Shown here: positions 1 through 11,864 of the stretch, piece by piece
Position numbering within the stretch: the first letter of the stretch is position 1
Layout: every line of letters begins with the position of its first letter
NCBI GenBank assembly: GCA_047495785.1
Contig: JBLDXI010000036.1
Location: 930,001-994,000, forward strand
Reading direction: 5' to 3'
From: Lepidodermella squamata
Taxonomy: Eukaryota > Gastrotricha
Length of the DNA: 64,000 bases
Program-made: the position numbers and the translations under genes
Notes under the pieces: generated by a model
Database searches by the model: none
The model's input: only the letters and a program-made list of their open reading frames with translations
What the model was told of the DNA's origin: nothing

Positions 1-719
1 GGCAGTTCTATGGCCGTAGTAATATAACATATAACCAGACGAGGATGATTCTTGATAGGCCCCTCGCGAATGAAGGCCGCTCTCCTCATCATCAAACTCA
101 ACTTCTTCAACAGGATCAAACCCAGATGATTGCGCGACCACAAAGAGCGGAGCTATAACTCAATTATTACGCTATTACGCGCAGTTAACTTGGAGGAATT
201 ATCTCTATGTCATCCTCATCATGAAAATGTCATTCTCATAAGCTTCTGATTCTACTTATTCATCATCAGTAACTCACAATTTCTAGGAAAATCCAATATC
301 GAAGAGTAAAACCAAAGCATGATTGAATGATGCTAAATCATGGCGAGCTGTTTCAAATAATCAGGTCTCGCGCATTCCGAATTCCGACAGGTTAAGCTCA
401 TGTTCCGATAAATTAAGCTAATGTTTCGATGTAATAATGCAGTAAAATGACTTTCCGATGGTTTAATTTAGTTTTCACCCTTTCTATATATTTCCGACGT
501 TTTAAGTAAAAATGGTTCGCGAAAAGAAATTATTAGTTCGATGGAATGATGTAGACCCCATCTACTTAACCGAAGTTTAGCAATTTCAGAGAGACTTTCA
601 GCGAAATGTTGACCTGTTTTTTACGTTCGACCGTTCGGCCGAAATTTCCTAAATTTCCGCCCGGGCTGACATTGAAATCTAAATTATAGAGGATAATTTA
701 TATTTTATCTCTTATGAAG
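1..719. other. Spacer without recognisable gene
   Basis: No reading frame, RNA gene or clear repeat could be supported here. The tract is AT-rich and lies downstream of the first array gene, which is on the minus strand. Confidence 0.5.
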
Positions 720-1130
720 ATTTTCGCGATCATTCTAGGGATCCCAAGTCAGCCAGCGGAAATTAGAACGTTATTGGAACGCATGTGTTTAATATGGCTG
801 CTAAGTTCAGGACTTGCCGATCAACTCTCAAAATCACGGAGAATCTTCAAAATGTCCTCGCTTCTCACGTCATTGTGTTGAGTCATTTAACGACGAGGGA
901 ATGACAAGGGAAGCGACAACAGCTTGTAACAGTAGCAAAAGTGTTTCTACTTTCCCTGGCAAGTCCAATATCCAAGGTCGCACCTTGTCGAACGGCCTAA
1001 GAATAAAAGTATGATTGACGCTGGCCATAAGTATGAACCCCGTCATCGACACATCAGGGGCAAAGTACAAGAAAGTGATTCCAGAAAGTTCCAGAAAGAC
1101 TCTTGTCTTATTCATATAGTTTCTCATATG
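720..1130 (-). pseudogene. LamG relic downstream of array copy 1
   Basis: Minus-strand translation gives a short decayed match to the second LamG domain of the array proteins (YFAPDVSMTGF then HTFILRPF, about 1000-1085) without usable flanking exons. The adjoining sequence (from about 720) matches two other tracts, at 12310-12665 and 18665-18985. Each tract lies just 3' of an array gene or beside its spacer. It looks like a dead fragment carried along when genes 1-3 were duplicated. Confidence 0.6.
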
Positions 1131-1328
1131 AAGCTCTAGAAAAAGAAAATTCAGTTCAGCCTCGGGTCGGCCTGTAGCGTTTTTGATTTATTCTTTATTC
1201 TAAACACCAGCGTTATATATCAGCCTCGTTATTACACTACTTGAACACTTCATATTTCCAATTCCCACAGATAAACACATTAATAATTTAGAATTGTCTT
1301 CACTGGAAATTGATGATGATAGCCGATC

Positions 1329-4300
1329 TCACAGCAATTCAGGAATCGCAAAAGCAGCACAATAGATTTCTAGAACTCGCTGGTTTTCGAAGGAAACATA
1401 AGCAGTTGAGAAAACATTGAGGCAAGCGATGCTTCCCATCAACGGCTCGACCGGAGTAGCCCAGGATCTATGAACAAAAAACGCATTCTCGTCAATAAAC
1501 ACTTCTGATTATTAGTAAATGGTACAAACCCTGCCAAGTTGAATGAAGCGGATGTGGTGAACGGAGAGGCAGGCGGAAAATCCGCGGGTCCAGTTCTTAA
1601 ATTACAAGTAATGTACACTGTTCCTGCATCGGCGTCGTAACCTATCTTAAGATGGTGCCATGCGTTTTCAGCGGTTCCGTCACATTTAACTGATATATCA
1701 GCCGACCCATCGCCATACGGCCTCAGCGTAAACGTTTGACCGACGTCGGCTGTAAGTCTGAAACCAGGCATCGATCCATCAGGAGCAAATTCGAGGATTG
1801 TGCCTTTCTGCGAAGCCGAAGCAGCGAACAAAAACATCGTGGAATTAGCGTTCAGCTTGAACTTCTCAGCAGTCGCAGTTATGGGATTGGTTGAGTTGTA
1901 GTAAAAGGCCGTGTTAGGCCTGCCGAACGGCCCAGACACTTGTTTAAGAGCGGTATTTGTGAAATCAGCTCTAGGATCGATGCGGTCGTTCAGATCAGAA
2001 ACTAAAGGCCAACTGGCAATTAACCCAGGCAGTCGAGAGTTTAACACGTCCATGGTCAAAATCTTTCCGAGCTGGATTTGAAGACACTTTTTGCGTAGAA
2101 TCCATAATTGGTCCTCGGACATCAAGTGCTTGTGAAGCGAAAAACAAGCCAGCCTGCCTTTGAACGTGTCGGTTACGGCAAGTCCTCCGCCGAGTTTCAT
2201 TTTTGAGCTGACTTGCGGTCTAAATCCGAGTAATGGTGCCGGGTCGACACGATTGTCTTGTAACATCAGTAAATTATCCGTATCAAAGTTGTAAGATATA
2301 GCGATGAAAGACCAATTCGGATCCACATTTGGCACAACCGTCATTTCTTGAGCGGTAAGCGGACCTATAAAGACAATCTCCGATGATTTTGACAGTGTAC
2401 GGAATATGGAGAACTTCATATCAGAAACGTTTTTTTTCACGCAGTCAGGAAGAAAGGGGAGAGGGGAGTTGCTGTAAAAGTTCATATTCGAAGGGCGATA
2501 TTTCCCTCTCAGTTGTCTTTCGGCCACTGCTAAATACGCTACATCAGCATCAAAAAATTGGTACGTGAGGGACGTGAATAAAAACATGAATATAGTTTCG
2601 GCACTTGCGAATAGTATGAAGTCTTCAATTCAATGGGGCTTAATCAAGGCTGGATTAAAATTCGGGTGGCCCCTGGGCACTTCCTGGTTAGTATATTTTC
2701 CCGCAAAACCGGTTGTCTAAAAGCCATGAGTCATTTTTCTGAAATTTAGGGCGCCTGAAGCAACGAAAATTCCATTTATTATTAAATTGTGTATTGACAT
2801 TTCTTTAATTTCTCCTCAATTACAAAGCTCAACGACCGAGCCCAGAAAAAATATAGAATTGTCGTCAAAAATATAGGTCGAGTCGCTATGACAATTCGAT
2901 ATTTTACGGTATAACATTCGTAAATCGTTCATATCTGAACTCGCCGCACTCGATTCACTCATCGCAACTCGCCTCCGGCTCGTTCCGACTCGTAAATCTC
3001 GGGCGGCTCCGTACAGATATAAACGTTTTACTCATGTCATACCATACAAATATAACACTGTGTCTATATTTTTAACCTTGAAACACAAATCTATATTTTT
3101 TCATACTTCAAATATAGATTTGAGTATGAACTATATTTCTGATCTATATCTGAAATATAGATTCAGGTGTGTCTATATTTTTGACCTGGAAAATCTATAT
3201 TTTGAATATAGATGCCCATTTCCAAGCCCAATACTTTCGAGTTCTTGGAACAGCCAATTCTAACGGAAAAACACAGGGATATAGTTTTCGCAACGCAATT
3301 TATTATGAAAGAAAATGGAGAAATTCAATTTCGAGAATAATTTAGACGGGGAAAGCTTGGCAGGCGGGCAGCAAAAATTGGCCGTAGGAACTAGAATTTC
3401 TCAGAAAACTCCGGAAAATCGGGCAGCATTTCGTCCCCGCTGTGCATGAATTCGCAGCGATTCGTGGGTCGGATCGCGCAGAAGATCCTCGAACAGGTAC
3501 GGTCAGCAAGTCGCCTCCAAAAGCACCGGGAGCGCTGCGCAGAAGATCCAGAAAAATCCGACAGCATTTAGTCTTTAGTCCCCAACTCGCAGAAATCACC
3601 ACCTGGGATTGCATCTTGCAGCACTTGGTCAGCGACAGTTCCGATTCGATTGCAGTGCAAAAATCGATGTCCCAAACACCGTTGCAACGCGCTTGTCCGA
3701 AACTGAGCCATTTTCAACGACCGGAGATGAAATCCAGACGGACTGTCATCGATTCTCGTGCATCGCATCCAGACGCGTGTCGTTCAAATCGAACCAGTTT
3801 CTTCAGGTTGTAAAGGCGCAAGGTTTTCGCGAACGAATTTCGAGGGAAGCAGGCTTCAGGGTTGATGGGTAATCGAGCTATTCGGCGTCGAATGCGGCAG
3901 GATTGCCAATCGGAGCAGAATTCCGGGAGCATTTGTTCGCAAAATTCGAGCATAGGGTGGTGCGGAAATTCGACGTTCAAAACGAGACAAAATTCGAACG
4001 AATGAGAAAAAATGAGCGAAAATGAATGGCAAGCCAGTTTTAGATGAAATTTTAAGATGTATTTTTTATATTTATTATTTCTGCGTTGCGAAAAATATAG
4101 ACACTCGTATAGATCGAGTAAAACTCATTCACCTCGTGAAATCTCGTCTCCACTCGCCTGCCGGCTCGTTCTGCCTCGATTTCACTCGTTTCATTCGTTT
4201 TACTCGATCTATATTTCGTGCTTCACTCAAATATAGATTCCTACTCATGTTATATATAGCTTGATCCCAACAAAATTGCTGAATATCCTGCGAAATTCCT

Positions 4301-7300
4301 CACTCAGATTATTCCCTAAATGTCGACTGTACTAGTAAATACTAGTGATAAATCTTTGGGGATTGGGGATCAGCATTACTAGAGATTAACAATAAAGCAT
4401 CAGCCAATGCTAATACCTGTCCAGCTTCGAAATATTTCGTTTTCTCTGTCAATTGCAGCGCCAGTCAAATCTGCTGTATCGTCGTAGTACTCAAAAATTC
4501 TTTGCAAGCCGGTGGAACCTAACGGGAAGAAAACGTATGCAGCAAGCGTGAAAGACGAATTTTTGACATCGAGCAAGCTGTTTTCCAAGAGCACGGATCC
4601 AGCTGTTGAATCAATAGAAAGCGCTGAGCTGCTGTAGGGACCGCTGTCGTAGTTCAAGGATGCACCAGTGTAATTTCCGTTGATGCCGTTACCACTGATG
4701 TCACTCGTACCGAATTCCTGGCTGAGAGGCAGATAAAGTGTTTCGAATGGGAGCCCGAACGGAGTCTCTGGGAAGAAATTGTTTCTTAAATGCGTCGAAA
4801 ATTAATAAATGGTGGCTTACGCGTATCACAGAGCTCAGCACTTTTAAACATCAATGTTGAAGTCTGAACATGGAAATAGCTGTGATGAAGTGATGAAACA
4901 TCAGCATAAAATTGCAGGTCTCACCCAGTTTTGAGGGCAGTCGTTTGCTACAGGAACGCATTTCGCCGCCATAAGTAGGGGATAGGTGCAAAGCTTGTGC
5001 TAAAAAAAAAGAAAAAATTGTGATAAAATATCTTGCCTAACAGAATCATGATCGGAAATGGAAAGAAATGTTCAAACTTTAAGTCTTGACAAATAAAAAC
5101 TGGCCCAGAAGTAAGGTTTGGTCAGCGAGTTTGAGCCGAACTGAAGAAAGTAGACAAGTGCGAGCGAAGCGAGCAATTTTTTTGAAAATTTTTTGGTCCA
5201 AAAGCTCTGTCCAAAGGCTGAAAAATTGATAGTTAAAGCCGGTTTCACAAATCATAAGGGTCCCCCCCTGTGGAATTTTCCAACTAGATTCAGAAAATAT
5301 GGGGGCCCTTGGGGCATAAGGGTCCCCCCTTTGGATTTTTCTCGAAGGGCCCGAAAATTGCCTTGTTTGCCTAATGGAAAATCCGGCACTGAAACTGGGC
5401 GAAATTCAGCTCTTATGAGGTGGTTGATTTGTTGCGTAACAAAATTTTGTATAAGATCATCGCATCGGCTCGAGCAGTCCTTAATGCTGAATCGCCTCTT
5501 ACTAGAAAATGTTGACGACTTGCGCAACACGGCTAAATTCCGATCGGAAATCAGAGGTTGGGAGAATTTATTTGGAGAATCAGTTGGCAGTTGGCAGTTG
5601 GCAGTTGGGAGATCAAGATCAGGAACTAAAAAACAACAAACCAGAAATTTCGTTAGATCATGACTACTGCCGAAATTTAAAATTATTAATAAATTAGTAA
5701 AAATTAGCCATGCAAAGTATTTTTCCTCTATTATTGGGACGATTCATAATTGTTGCCAAAATAATCAACGAATTAGGTATGTAACAAAACTCCAGGAAAT
5801 AACGAGGATAAAAGACTACAAGACTAAAAAAAGTTTTTGTATCGTTTACATCGTCAAAAATACCGTAAATTCATCAGTAGCGTCCGTCTTGCAAGTGTCG
5901 TGATTTTCTTTGAACGACGTCGAGTTACCATAGATTTTAACCTGACGCAATGAAATACATTGTTGCAGATTCAAAACCTTATCGAGACGATGGCCCAAGT
6001 ACCCGTGTACCAGTCGTAAAAGCTCCATAGCACTGCTTGCCGTTGCTTGTTTCACACTTGGCGGCTCTCTGTGAAGGATTAATAAATCATTACATGAAGT
6101 CCCAAGTTGAACATGGTATTTTAATTGATTTGTGGACGAAAGTTTCAAAATTGTTACGAGAATAGCATGAAAATGACATAGATTTACCCCTTTCAGGCAG
6201 TTTTCCCTGTTGCTGAACGTAGCAGATGACAATTCCCGAGTTTCAGCACCAGCCTGGCAGCCAGTTGTCTCGAGGCGGCAATCAATGAAGCTCCCGTTGG
6301 ACGAGCTGAAGCACCTCACATGCGGTTTCTGGGTGTCTGGAACTTGAACTGTTAAAATTCAATATACAAGTTCAACATTCGATAATTAAAATCAAAATTG
6401 AAGAAAAACTCACGTGAAGTTCCCGATATGCATTGACCAAGATTGCCAAATGGACTGCCACTTGATTCGAGCTATCAGTATTTTGGTAACATGATCATCG
6501 AAAATTCACACTTATAATTTCTAACCCAGTTCTCGGGGCAGGCGAAGTTGACTGGTACACAAGTTTTCACCACTCCGTTGTCCGTGCATCGTTTAAAAGC
6601 TTGATTCTAATAATTACAATTTAAAACGCAAAGGTAGCAAATAGCAAATAACGAAACATTTACCGCGAATTTTGACCTCGCGCTGTTACAAGCGGCCAAG
6701 CTGTCTTTAAGTGTAATGTTTCTGTACCAATCTAGCTGGAATTGAATGAAGTTACAAATTTAAATTAAATCGATCGCCGAGCAGTGGATTTACCTCGATT
6801 TCTCTGTCTGCAGCTTCCTCTTCACTCAATTGACACTTGCCCAGGCCGGGATTGCAACGTGGTGTTAGGGCGCCGTATTTGTAGCACATTTTAGCATTCT
6901 CATATTGATACAAAATTGCAGCAAAAATGAGCGGCAATTTAAATATTTCATACCCCCAATCGGCAGGTTTGTAGATCTGGGAACAAGGGTCCCCACTAAG
7001 GAAAATAAATGGGAATTTATCAATGGAATTGGAGCGATTGGATAGGATCTTCAAGCAGAAAATAAAATTGAAGATTGAAGATTGAATTTTAAATTTTAAA
7101 TCCTTCAATTCATTTTATTTTTTGTTGTGATTTAAGATAAAAACGTTCCTAAATCCTGAAAGCCATGAGATCGAAGTAAATGTTTTCATTAAATTCGGGT
7201 AAATACTGAAGATTCTATAATTTTTGAACACAATCGGCGTCCAATTTATTGAAGTTCCCTGTTTGACCTCAAATAGGACAACTTTAATAAAATTTGGCTG

Positions 7301-7623
7301 AAAACGACAAAATCTGGCAAAAATAAAACCATCTTGAATCCTGAGAGCCTTGAAATTATTCATAATTTATATCAAAACATAAATTACACCAAGAGGAATT
7401 TTGAGGTAAAATTTCGATGTAGAGTAATTTATTCGATTTATTAAATAAAATTATCTAAAAATACCTGATACTCGGTGATAGGATCACATGTTGGGTTGTT
7501 ATCACGGCATGAAGTGAATGCGTTGTTGGTCACTTGGAAGCATCGCTTGAAAACCTGGCCTGACCCCAAGACGATCAACGTGAACAAAATCACGCAGATG
7601 ATTTCGGTATTAAAGCTTCGCAT
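1329..7623 (-). CDS. Secreted Cys-module/double LamG protein, array copy 1
   Basis: Fourteen exons, in transcript order: 7623-7465, 6995-6954, 6898-6794, 6735-6664, 6606-6526, 6471-6414, 6348-6188, 6068-6003, 5941-5864, 4999-4925, 4863-4821, 4767-4417, 2364-1530 and 1467-1329. All introns are GT-AG and the phases close, giving 754 residues. Exon 1 encodes a signal peptide (MRSFNTEIICVILFTLIVLG) and the first cysteines. Exons 1-6 form Cys module A, ending CPENW plus a short tail. Exons 7-11 form the homologous module B, ending CPQNW plus a short tail. Exons 12-13 encode two LamG-like domains and exon 14 a Cys-containing tail. LamG folds usually bind glycans or matrix proteins, so an extracellular adhesive or structural role is likely but unproven. 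Intron 12 is enlarged to 2052 nt by inserted repeats. AATAAA signals occur 3' of the stop (about 1170-1200). Confidence 0.82.
2640..4390. other. Repeat-rich insertion in intron 12 of copy 1
   Basis: The same intron is only 371 nt in copy 2, and sequence similarity between the two introns stops near 2640. The extra 1.75 kb contains clustered short palindromes of the TCTATATTT/AAATATAGA type (3060-3215), a G+C-richer middle part (3340-4020) with overlapping antisense frames that resemble no protein I know, and a hairpin near 4.1 kb. No element ends with a clear target duplication were found. Confidence 0.55.
4109..4212. repeat. Perfect 16-bp inverted repeat, hairpin-forming
   Basis: ATAGATCGAGTAAAAC at 4109-4124 is exactly complementary to 4197-4212, with a 72-nt loop rich in CTCG words. 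A diverged relative of the loop sequence occurs near 2940-3000 in the same intron. Confidence 0.6.
5105..5390. repeat. Inserted repeat with C and G runs in intron 9 of copy 1
   Basis: Alignment by eye with copy 2 (14930-14950) shows that the bases between TGACAA and GGGCGAAATT are absent there. The insertion contains GAGCGAAGCGAGC (5162-5174) and runs such as GGGTCCCCCC, as in other intron insertions of this array. Confidence 0.5.
5581..5609. repeat. Short tandem repeat, unit TTGGCAG
   Basis: About four units stand in the copy 1 intron, whereas the orthologous intron position in copy 2 (about 15146-15160) has a single unit. This is a local microsatellite-type expansion. Confidence 0.8.
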
Positions 7624-7675
7624 TGCTAGTTTATTCGAGAAAATAAAAACGAATAATGACAGGAGAGGCTGAATT

Positions 7676-7705
7676 CACTCGTTTAGGACTGGCCCGTGGC
7701 TCGTG
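7676..7705 (-). promoter_or_regulatory. Conserved upstream block of array copy 1
   Basis: A block related to GCACGCGTTT..GGCCTGG.TCGTGGCTCGTG (plus-strand reading) lies 53-82 nt upstream of the ATG. Related blocks stand at a similar distance before copies 2, 3, 4, 6, 7 and 8. Conservation of a noncoding block among otherwise diverged flanks suggests a core promoter or factor-binding site. Confidence 0.5.
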
Positions 7706-8160
7706 CTAAAAAATGACATCACATGATTAAAATACTTTCAAAACAACATCACATGCAATTTTTGAACCAGACATGCTAGACAAAAAAATAGCATCGATTT
7801 AACCCGACATGGCGATATCACAAAAGCAGGCGATATCATGATTTTGAACAAACGTCTACCGTTATGCGACATTTATTTTTTAAACTCTTCAGCCAATTTG
7901 AAACAATGGACTTCGAAACTGTCGCTCATTTGAATTCGAGTCGAATTGTCTCGGGATTTTGTGTGAAGAGTTGGCCGTTATCTACACCAAATACGGTAAC
8001 GGGTCCTAACTTTGGACAAAACACCTTTTTTAATTTTAAAAAATTCGGTTTTCGTCTAAAAAATGGAAAAAAATAGCCAAACCTCCGCCCAAACCTCTGC
8101 GTGGACAGGTTTGGAAAATTTAGAAGCTCACCTTGATTTAAAAAAAAATAGGTAAAGAAA

Positions 8161-8828
8161 CCTCTAAATTTGGACACTCGTTCCCAAATTTGGACACCTC
8201 ATTTGCATATGCTAATTCGACCTTACACACATTTTATTCCTTGTTGCGCAATTTTTCTCGTTTTTCGTTTTTAAAGGCGACTTTTGTAGCCACTTGACAC
8301 TAAAATATTGCTACCGATAGGATTCACTCATCGTCAGATTTAATGCAGATGTACGCAATACCAATTATACACCAGGCTTTTAATACCGTTAATGAACGAT
8401 GAATCTTCTCAAAACTATGATAAACCAGGCGAAAATGTCTCTGAAGCACCGAGTCTCACTTAGAAAGTAGACGGAGGGACTCATTCAAACCTCAACCCAT
8501 GGTTTAACCTCAAACTCAGTTTCTTTATCGCCGAACTATTGATATTATTTACCGAAAGTGAACTGTCATTTGTCCCATGGTACCTGCTGTTCACCTGTTT
8601 AATTAAAGATTGAGCGCCGTCGGATTTGTATTCGGATTCGGATTCATTATTATTCTCTATGCTCTCTAGCCAAAATCATGAAAGCATAGCCTAGGCCGGG
8701 AGTCATTAAGCTAATTCCAAGGTTCCATCAATGCGTTGCCATTCTTTTCAAAAACTGACATAAAGCATACATTTCGTTTGCATATGCATAGAGATAAAAA
8801 TATCATTAGAAGTGTCCAAATTTAGAGG
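8161..8828. repeat. Nested inverted-repeat unit
   Basis: CCTCTAAATTTGGACACT at 8161-8178 is exactly complementary to 8811-8828. The motif resembles the outer element's own termini (CTAAATTTGGACA), suggesting a related element nested within it. No target duplication was seen. Confidence 0.6.
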
Positions 8829-9305
8829 CTAAATTCAAAGTCACCTGTATCAAAATTGGCTTGTCCTTCTGCCGAGATTTTTTTACAGAATTTAGTTTAG
8901 GTAAATCCTTATGCTGAGGAATAACGGAAAAATAAAAACATGGTTAGATAGATATTAAAATTGTAGATATCAGAAAAATAAAAGCTCATCCAATGGCCTC
9001 GGTTGGGGTCACCTTAAAAGCAAAAAACACATTTTCCGGAAGTAGTACCGGAAGCACACCAAGTTGCGTGACGCGCGCGCGCGTACAACTAAAATTATGT
9101 AGTGCGCGTAAAACTTTTTTATTTTGATTTTTTCACGCGAGAACCCCATATTCATTTGAAAGAGAATTGTCTGAAGTTTATTTTGGTATAAAAACCGCCA
9201 CGAAACTGTAATGTAGCCCTTTGACATCAGCGCGCGCGGCCTAATTTCTTTAAAAATTTCGTGTTTCGCGCACATAATACGCAAATAGGTAGCGCTACTG
9301 CGCGC

Positions 9306-9330
9306 ACATACACACACACAACACACACAA
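9306..9330. repeat. CA-rich microsatellite
   Basis: Short CA-repeat run with interruptions, inside the 7994-9666 element. A CG-repeat run lies nearby at about 9070. Confidence 0.7.
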
Positions 9331-9861
9331 CAGGAGGTGGCTACTTTCCTCAAATAAATTCGCTTATTTAATGTTATGATATTAAGCGATTGAGCGCACG
9401 GTGCAAGGTGTTAGGAAAAAATTACATATCAGCTTGATTTTTCGCGTTATAGCTCCCTATTAGCTCCCCAATTTTCCTCACAAACTGTTACCCATAAATT
9501 GCCAAATTATTTACTTAAAATGTATGCATTACACGGAGTCCACGAGCAGATAAATTTACAGGATCTTATCTGAAATTTTAATGGCTTCTCTATATTTTGG
9601 ATGGCCCCCCTGCTTTTGCTAGTTTGGGTCGAAGTTCAAAGTGTCCAAATTTAGGGCGCGTTACGGTAGATAATAATAACGCTTGATTTTTCCTTCAATG
9701 AGTGAGCTTTTTTGAGCTTGGACGCAACAAGATATTTTCTATCACAGGACCCACTCACGATGTTGCCCTGGTATGAAAAAATGCAAATCACTGAATTTCG
9801 GACTTTTCACAGTGAAAACTTCGATAAATTCAGTTTTGATTTTTGAGACAGAAGTATTTGA

Positions 9862-10054
9862 GGCAGACCGCCATAACAGCGAATACCCGAAACAGCGAAC
9901 GCGACAAAACAGCGAAAAATCTAATTTGCGACATAACAGCGATTTTAATATTGCACATCACACAGCATTTTGGGGAGGATTTATCGCTGTTTCGTCGCTT
10001 TCGCTGTTATGTCGCTTTCGCTGTTCTGCGCATTCGCTGTTTTGACGTCCTACC
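9862..10054. mobile_element. Palindromic MITE with 8-bp target duplication GTATTTGA
   Basis: A 193-bp insertion flanked by GTATTTGA at 9854-9861 and 10055-10062. The paralogous spacer has a single GTATTTGA (18373-18380) and no insertion. The ends are imperfect inverted repeats (GGCAGACCGCCATAACAGCG against GGTAGGACGTCAAAACAGCG). The interior is built from AACAGCGAA words in the left half and their complement TTCGCTGTT in the right half. The 8-bp duplication fits hAT-type transposition. Confidence 0.78.
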
Positions 10055-10261
10055 GTATTTGAATATTTAAATTTTAAGAAATTAATTATGAATTCGAGTT
10101 TTTATCGTAAGAATTTTACCGCGCAATTTCCGAAAACTGAATTTTTCGTCAAATAACCAAAATTTCGACGTTTTCCATTCACAATTTGCCCCTTGTTTTA
10201 AAATAATCAGCTAGACAAAAATGCTTCTTTTATCTGGAGGATAATTTAGAAAACAGAAAAC

Positions 10262-10975
10262 CACGTCTGTTCTGGAAGGAGTTCAAATTCTTTTCGAACA
10301 CTAGCACGGCTTCAAATATCACACATCACCAATCACACTCGGCGATGAAGCCGGCATCAGCGACAAGAAAAAAAGCAAACATCTTTGCAAAGCACCTAGC
10401 TGTGCGGATGATCTCGCCAAAGCCCACTGGCATTTTCAACGCTAACCTGAAAATCAGCGATGTACTTAAGATGTGGAAGGTCACAGAAGCTAGGACCCTA
10501 AAGAAGGGAAAGATTTGAAATCACCAGGGCTGGTTACCGTCGTCTGGAACTGCCTGCCGAAGGATTCAGAGAGGCTCGTCGCTCATCGTGTCCTAAAAAA
10601 TGATCACCAAGAAGATTATTTCGAGAGAGAAGAGCGCGTATGATGGTGGAGTTCCGCAAGTCTCGCCACTCAGCCCCATCTTGTACACGCTGTACACAGC
10701 CGACCTCGTTCGGGATCTTCGACCTCTCGCTGCTGCGAAAAAGCACAAGAGCGAGAAAAGCGCGATCGATCGGGTGAATGATTCCCTCCAGAAAATTGGA
10801 CATAGGTTCAACGAAAGTTAATGTGTGCCTGGATATCCCGATGCCAACCACGGTAAGGCTCATAGAAGCCACTACGAGGCCCTTCGGCCTTCGGGCTTTT
10901 AACTGGGTAAAAAAAAACTTACCAGAATTATACTTGAGACACTGTAAGGCATTTCGAAGGTTCGAAGGTTGATCC
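10262..10975 (+). mobile_element. Degenerate LINE-type reverse transcriptase fragment
   Basis: Plus-strand frames give GVPQVSPLSPILYTLYTADL, a form of the reverse-transcriptase block normally read as GxPQGSxLSPxL in non-LTR retrotransposons, with frame breaks. It is a shorter sibling of 19092-19860. Only RT-domain remnants remain, with no endonuclease. Confidence 0.7.
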
Positions 10976-10980
10976 TACCG

Positions 10981-11610
10981 CATAGATTCAGCTATGCTTC
11001 CCATTTCCCATCAGCGGCTTGACTGGAGTCGTCCATGACCTGTTGAAACAACAGACGATACAAAAAGATACAAATACAGTCATCATACAAACCCGGCCAA
11101 GTTGCATGATCCAGCTGTTGCGAATGGATCTAGCGGTGTAACAGCCTCGGCTGCGGCTCTTGAATCACATTCGAAGGAGATCGCTCTTCTTTCTTGGACT
11201 ATTGTCATTGTTAGAATGTAAATAACAAATGTTAAGACAATGCCATTGAATTCCGCTCGACTCCGCCTCCGGCACATCGAACTGTTGAATCAGCATGGAA
11301 ATTGACATTACCAGGCAAATCGCCACCGAGTTTTACTTTCGAGCCAACCAGTGGTCTGGAAGTGAGCGATTCCTCGTGGATGAAGTTACCGTGAACGAGA
11401 TGAGACGAGATGAGAGATGGCGCTGCGACGTTTCTTGCAGAGCCAACTAGTAACATATTGTTCGCAGACGAAGTCGTCAGGCTCTGGTCCATTACATTTG
11501 ATGAGTATGGCTGGGTATAGAAAAGTGGAAGTCATCAATTTCAAATAAATCATGAAATCGACATCTTCAACTGTCTTGGATTTGGGACTTGAAGCTTGAA
11601 CGCTCGTCAA
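10981..11610 (-). pseudogene. Decayed ninth array copy (3' exons only)
   Basis: Recognisable pieces, in minus-strand gene order reversed: final-exon remnant (about 10985-11045), the end of the LamG exon (11090-11290), then a direct jump to the first LamG domain (11295-11500). Roughly the middle of the long exon is deleted and frames are broken by stops. No exon 1-12 equivalents were found beside it. Confidence 0.7.
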
Positions 11611-11864
11611 TCACAGCAGATTCATTGCGGAAATGCCCCTTTCACACTCAGCAGAGCAAAACGGCAACGTCTTCATAGCTTCGTAAACAAGAAAGCCAGT
11701 TCCCGAGATTGGCACGATATCAAAGAGTCGTTTCATTATGTCGCCCTAATTTGATTGTTGAATATCTGCTTGTTAAATATTCATATACTTATTTTCATAT
11801 TTTTCATGTTGTGTTGACTATTGCATTGTTTTCGATGCTCATCTCGATCAGTCTACTTTTTACG

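Larger units (their letters stand above)
7994..9666. mobile_element. Non-autonomous TIR element with TA target duplication
   Basis: The ends are imperfect inverted repeats: CGGTAACGGGTCCTAACTTT at the left against CCGTAACGCGCCCTAAATTT read inward from the right, both continuing GGACA (21 of 25 positions match). The element is flanked by TA at 7992-7993 and 9667-9668. The paralogous spacer upstream of copy 2 (about 18160-18185) lacks the whole 1.67 kb and joins the two flanks directly. The interior has no transposase-like frame, so it is probably a non-autonomous Tc1/mariner-like or similar TA-inserting element. Confidence 0.72.

Noticed and set aside
3442-3813. 123-codon plus-strand frame and overlapping antisense frames
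   Set aside because: Both strands are open over the same stretch, composition is low-information, no domain or signal peptide is visible, and it lies inside an intron insertion missing from copy 2.
9009-9353. 114-codon minus-strand frame
   Set aside because: Cys/Val/Arg-rich translation of CA and CG microsatellite DNA within a transposon.
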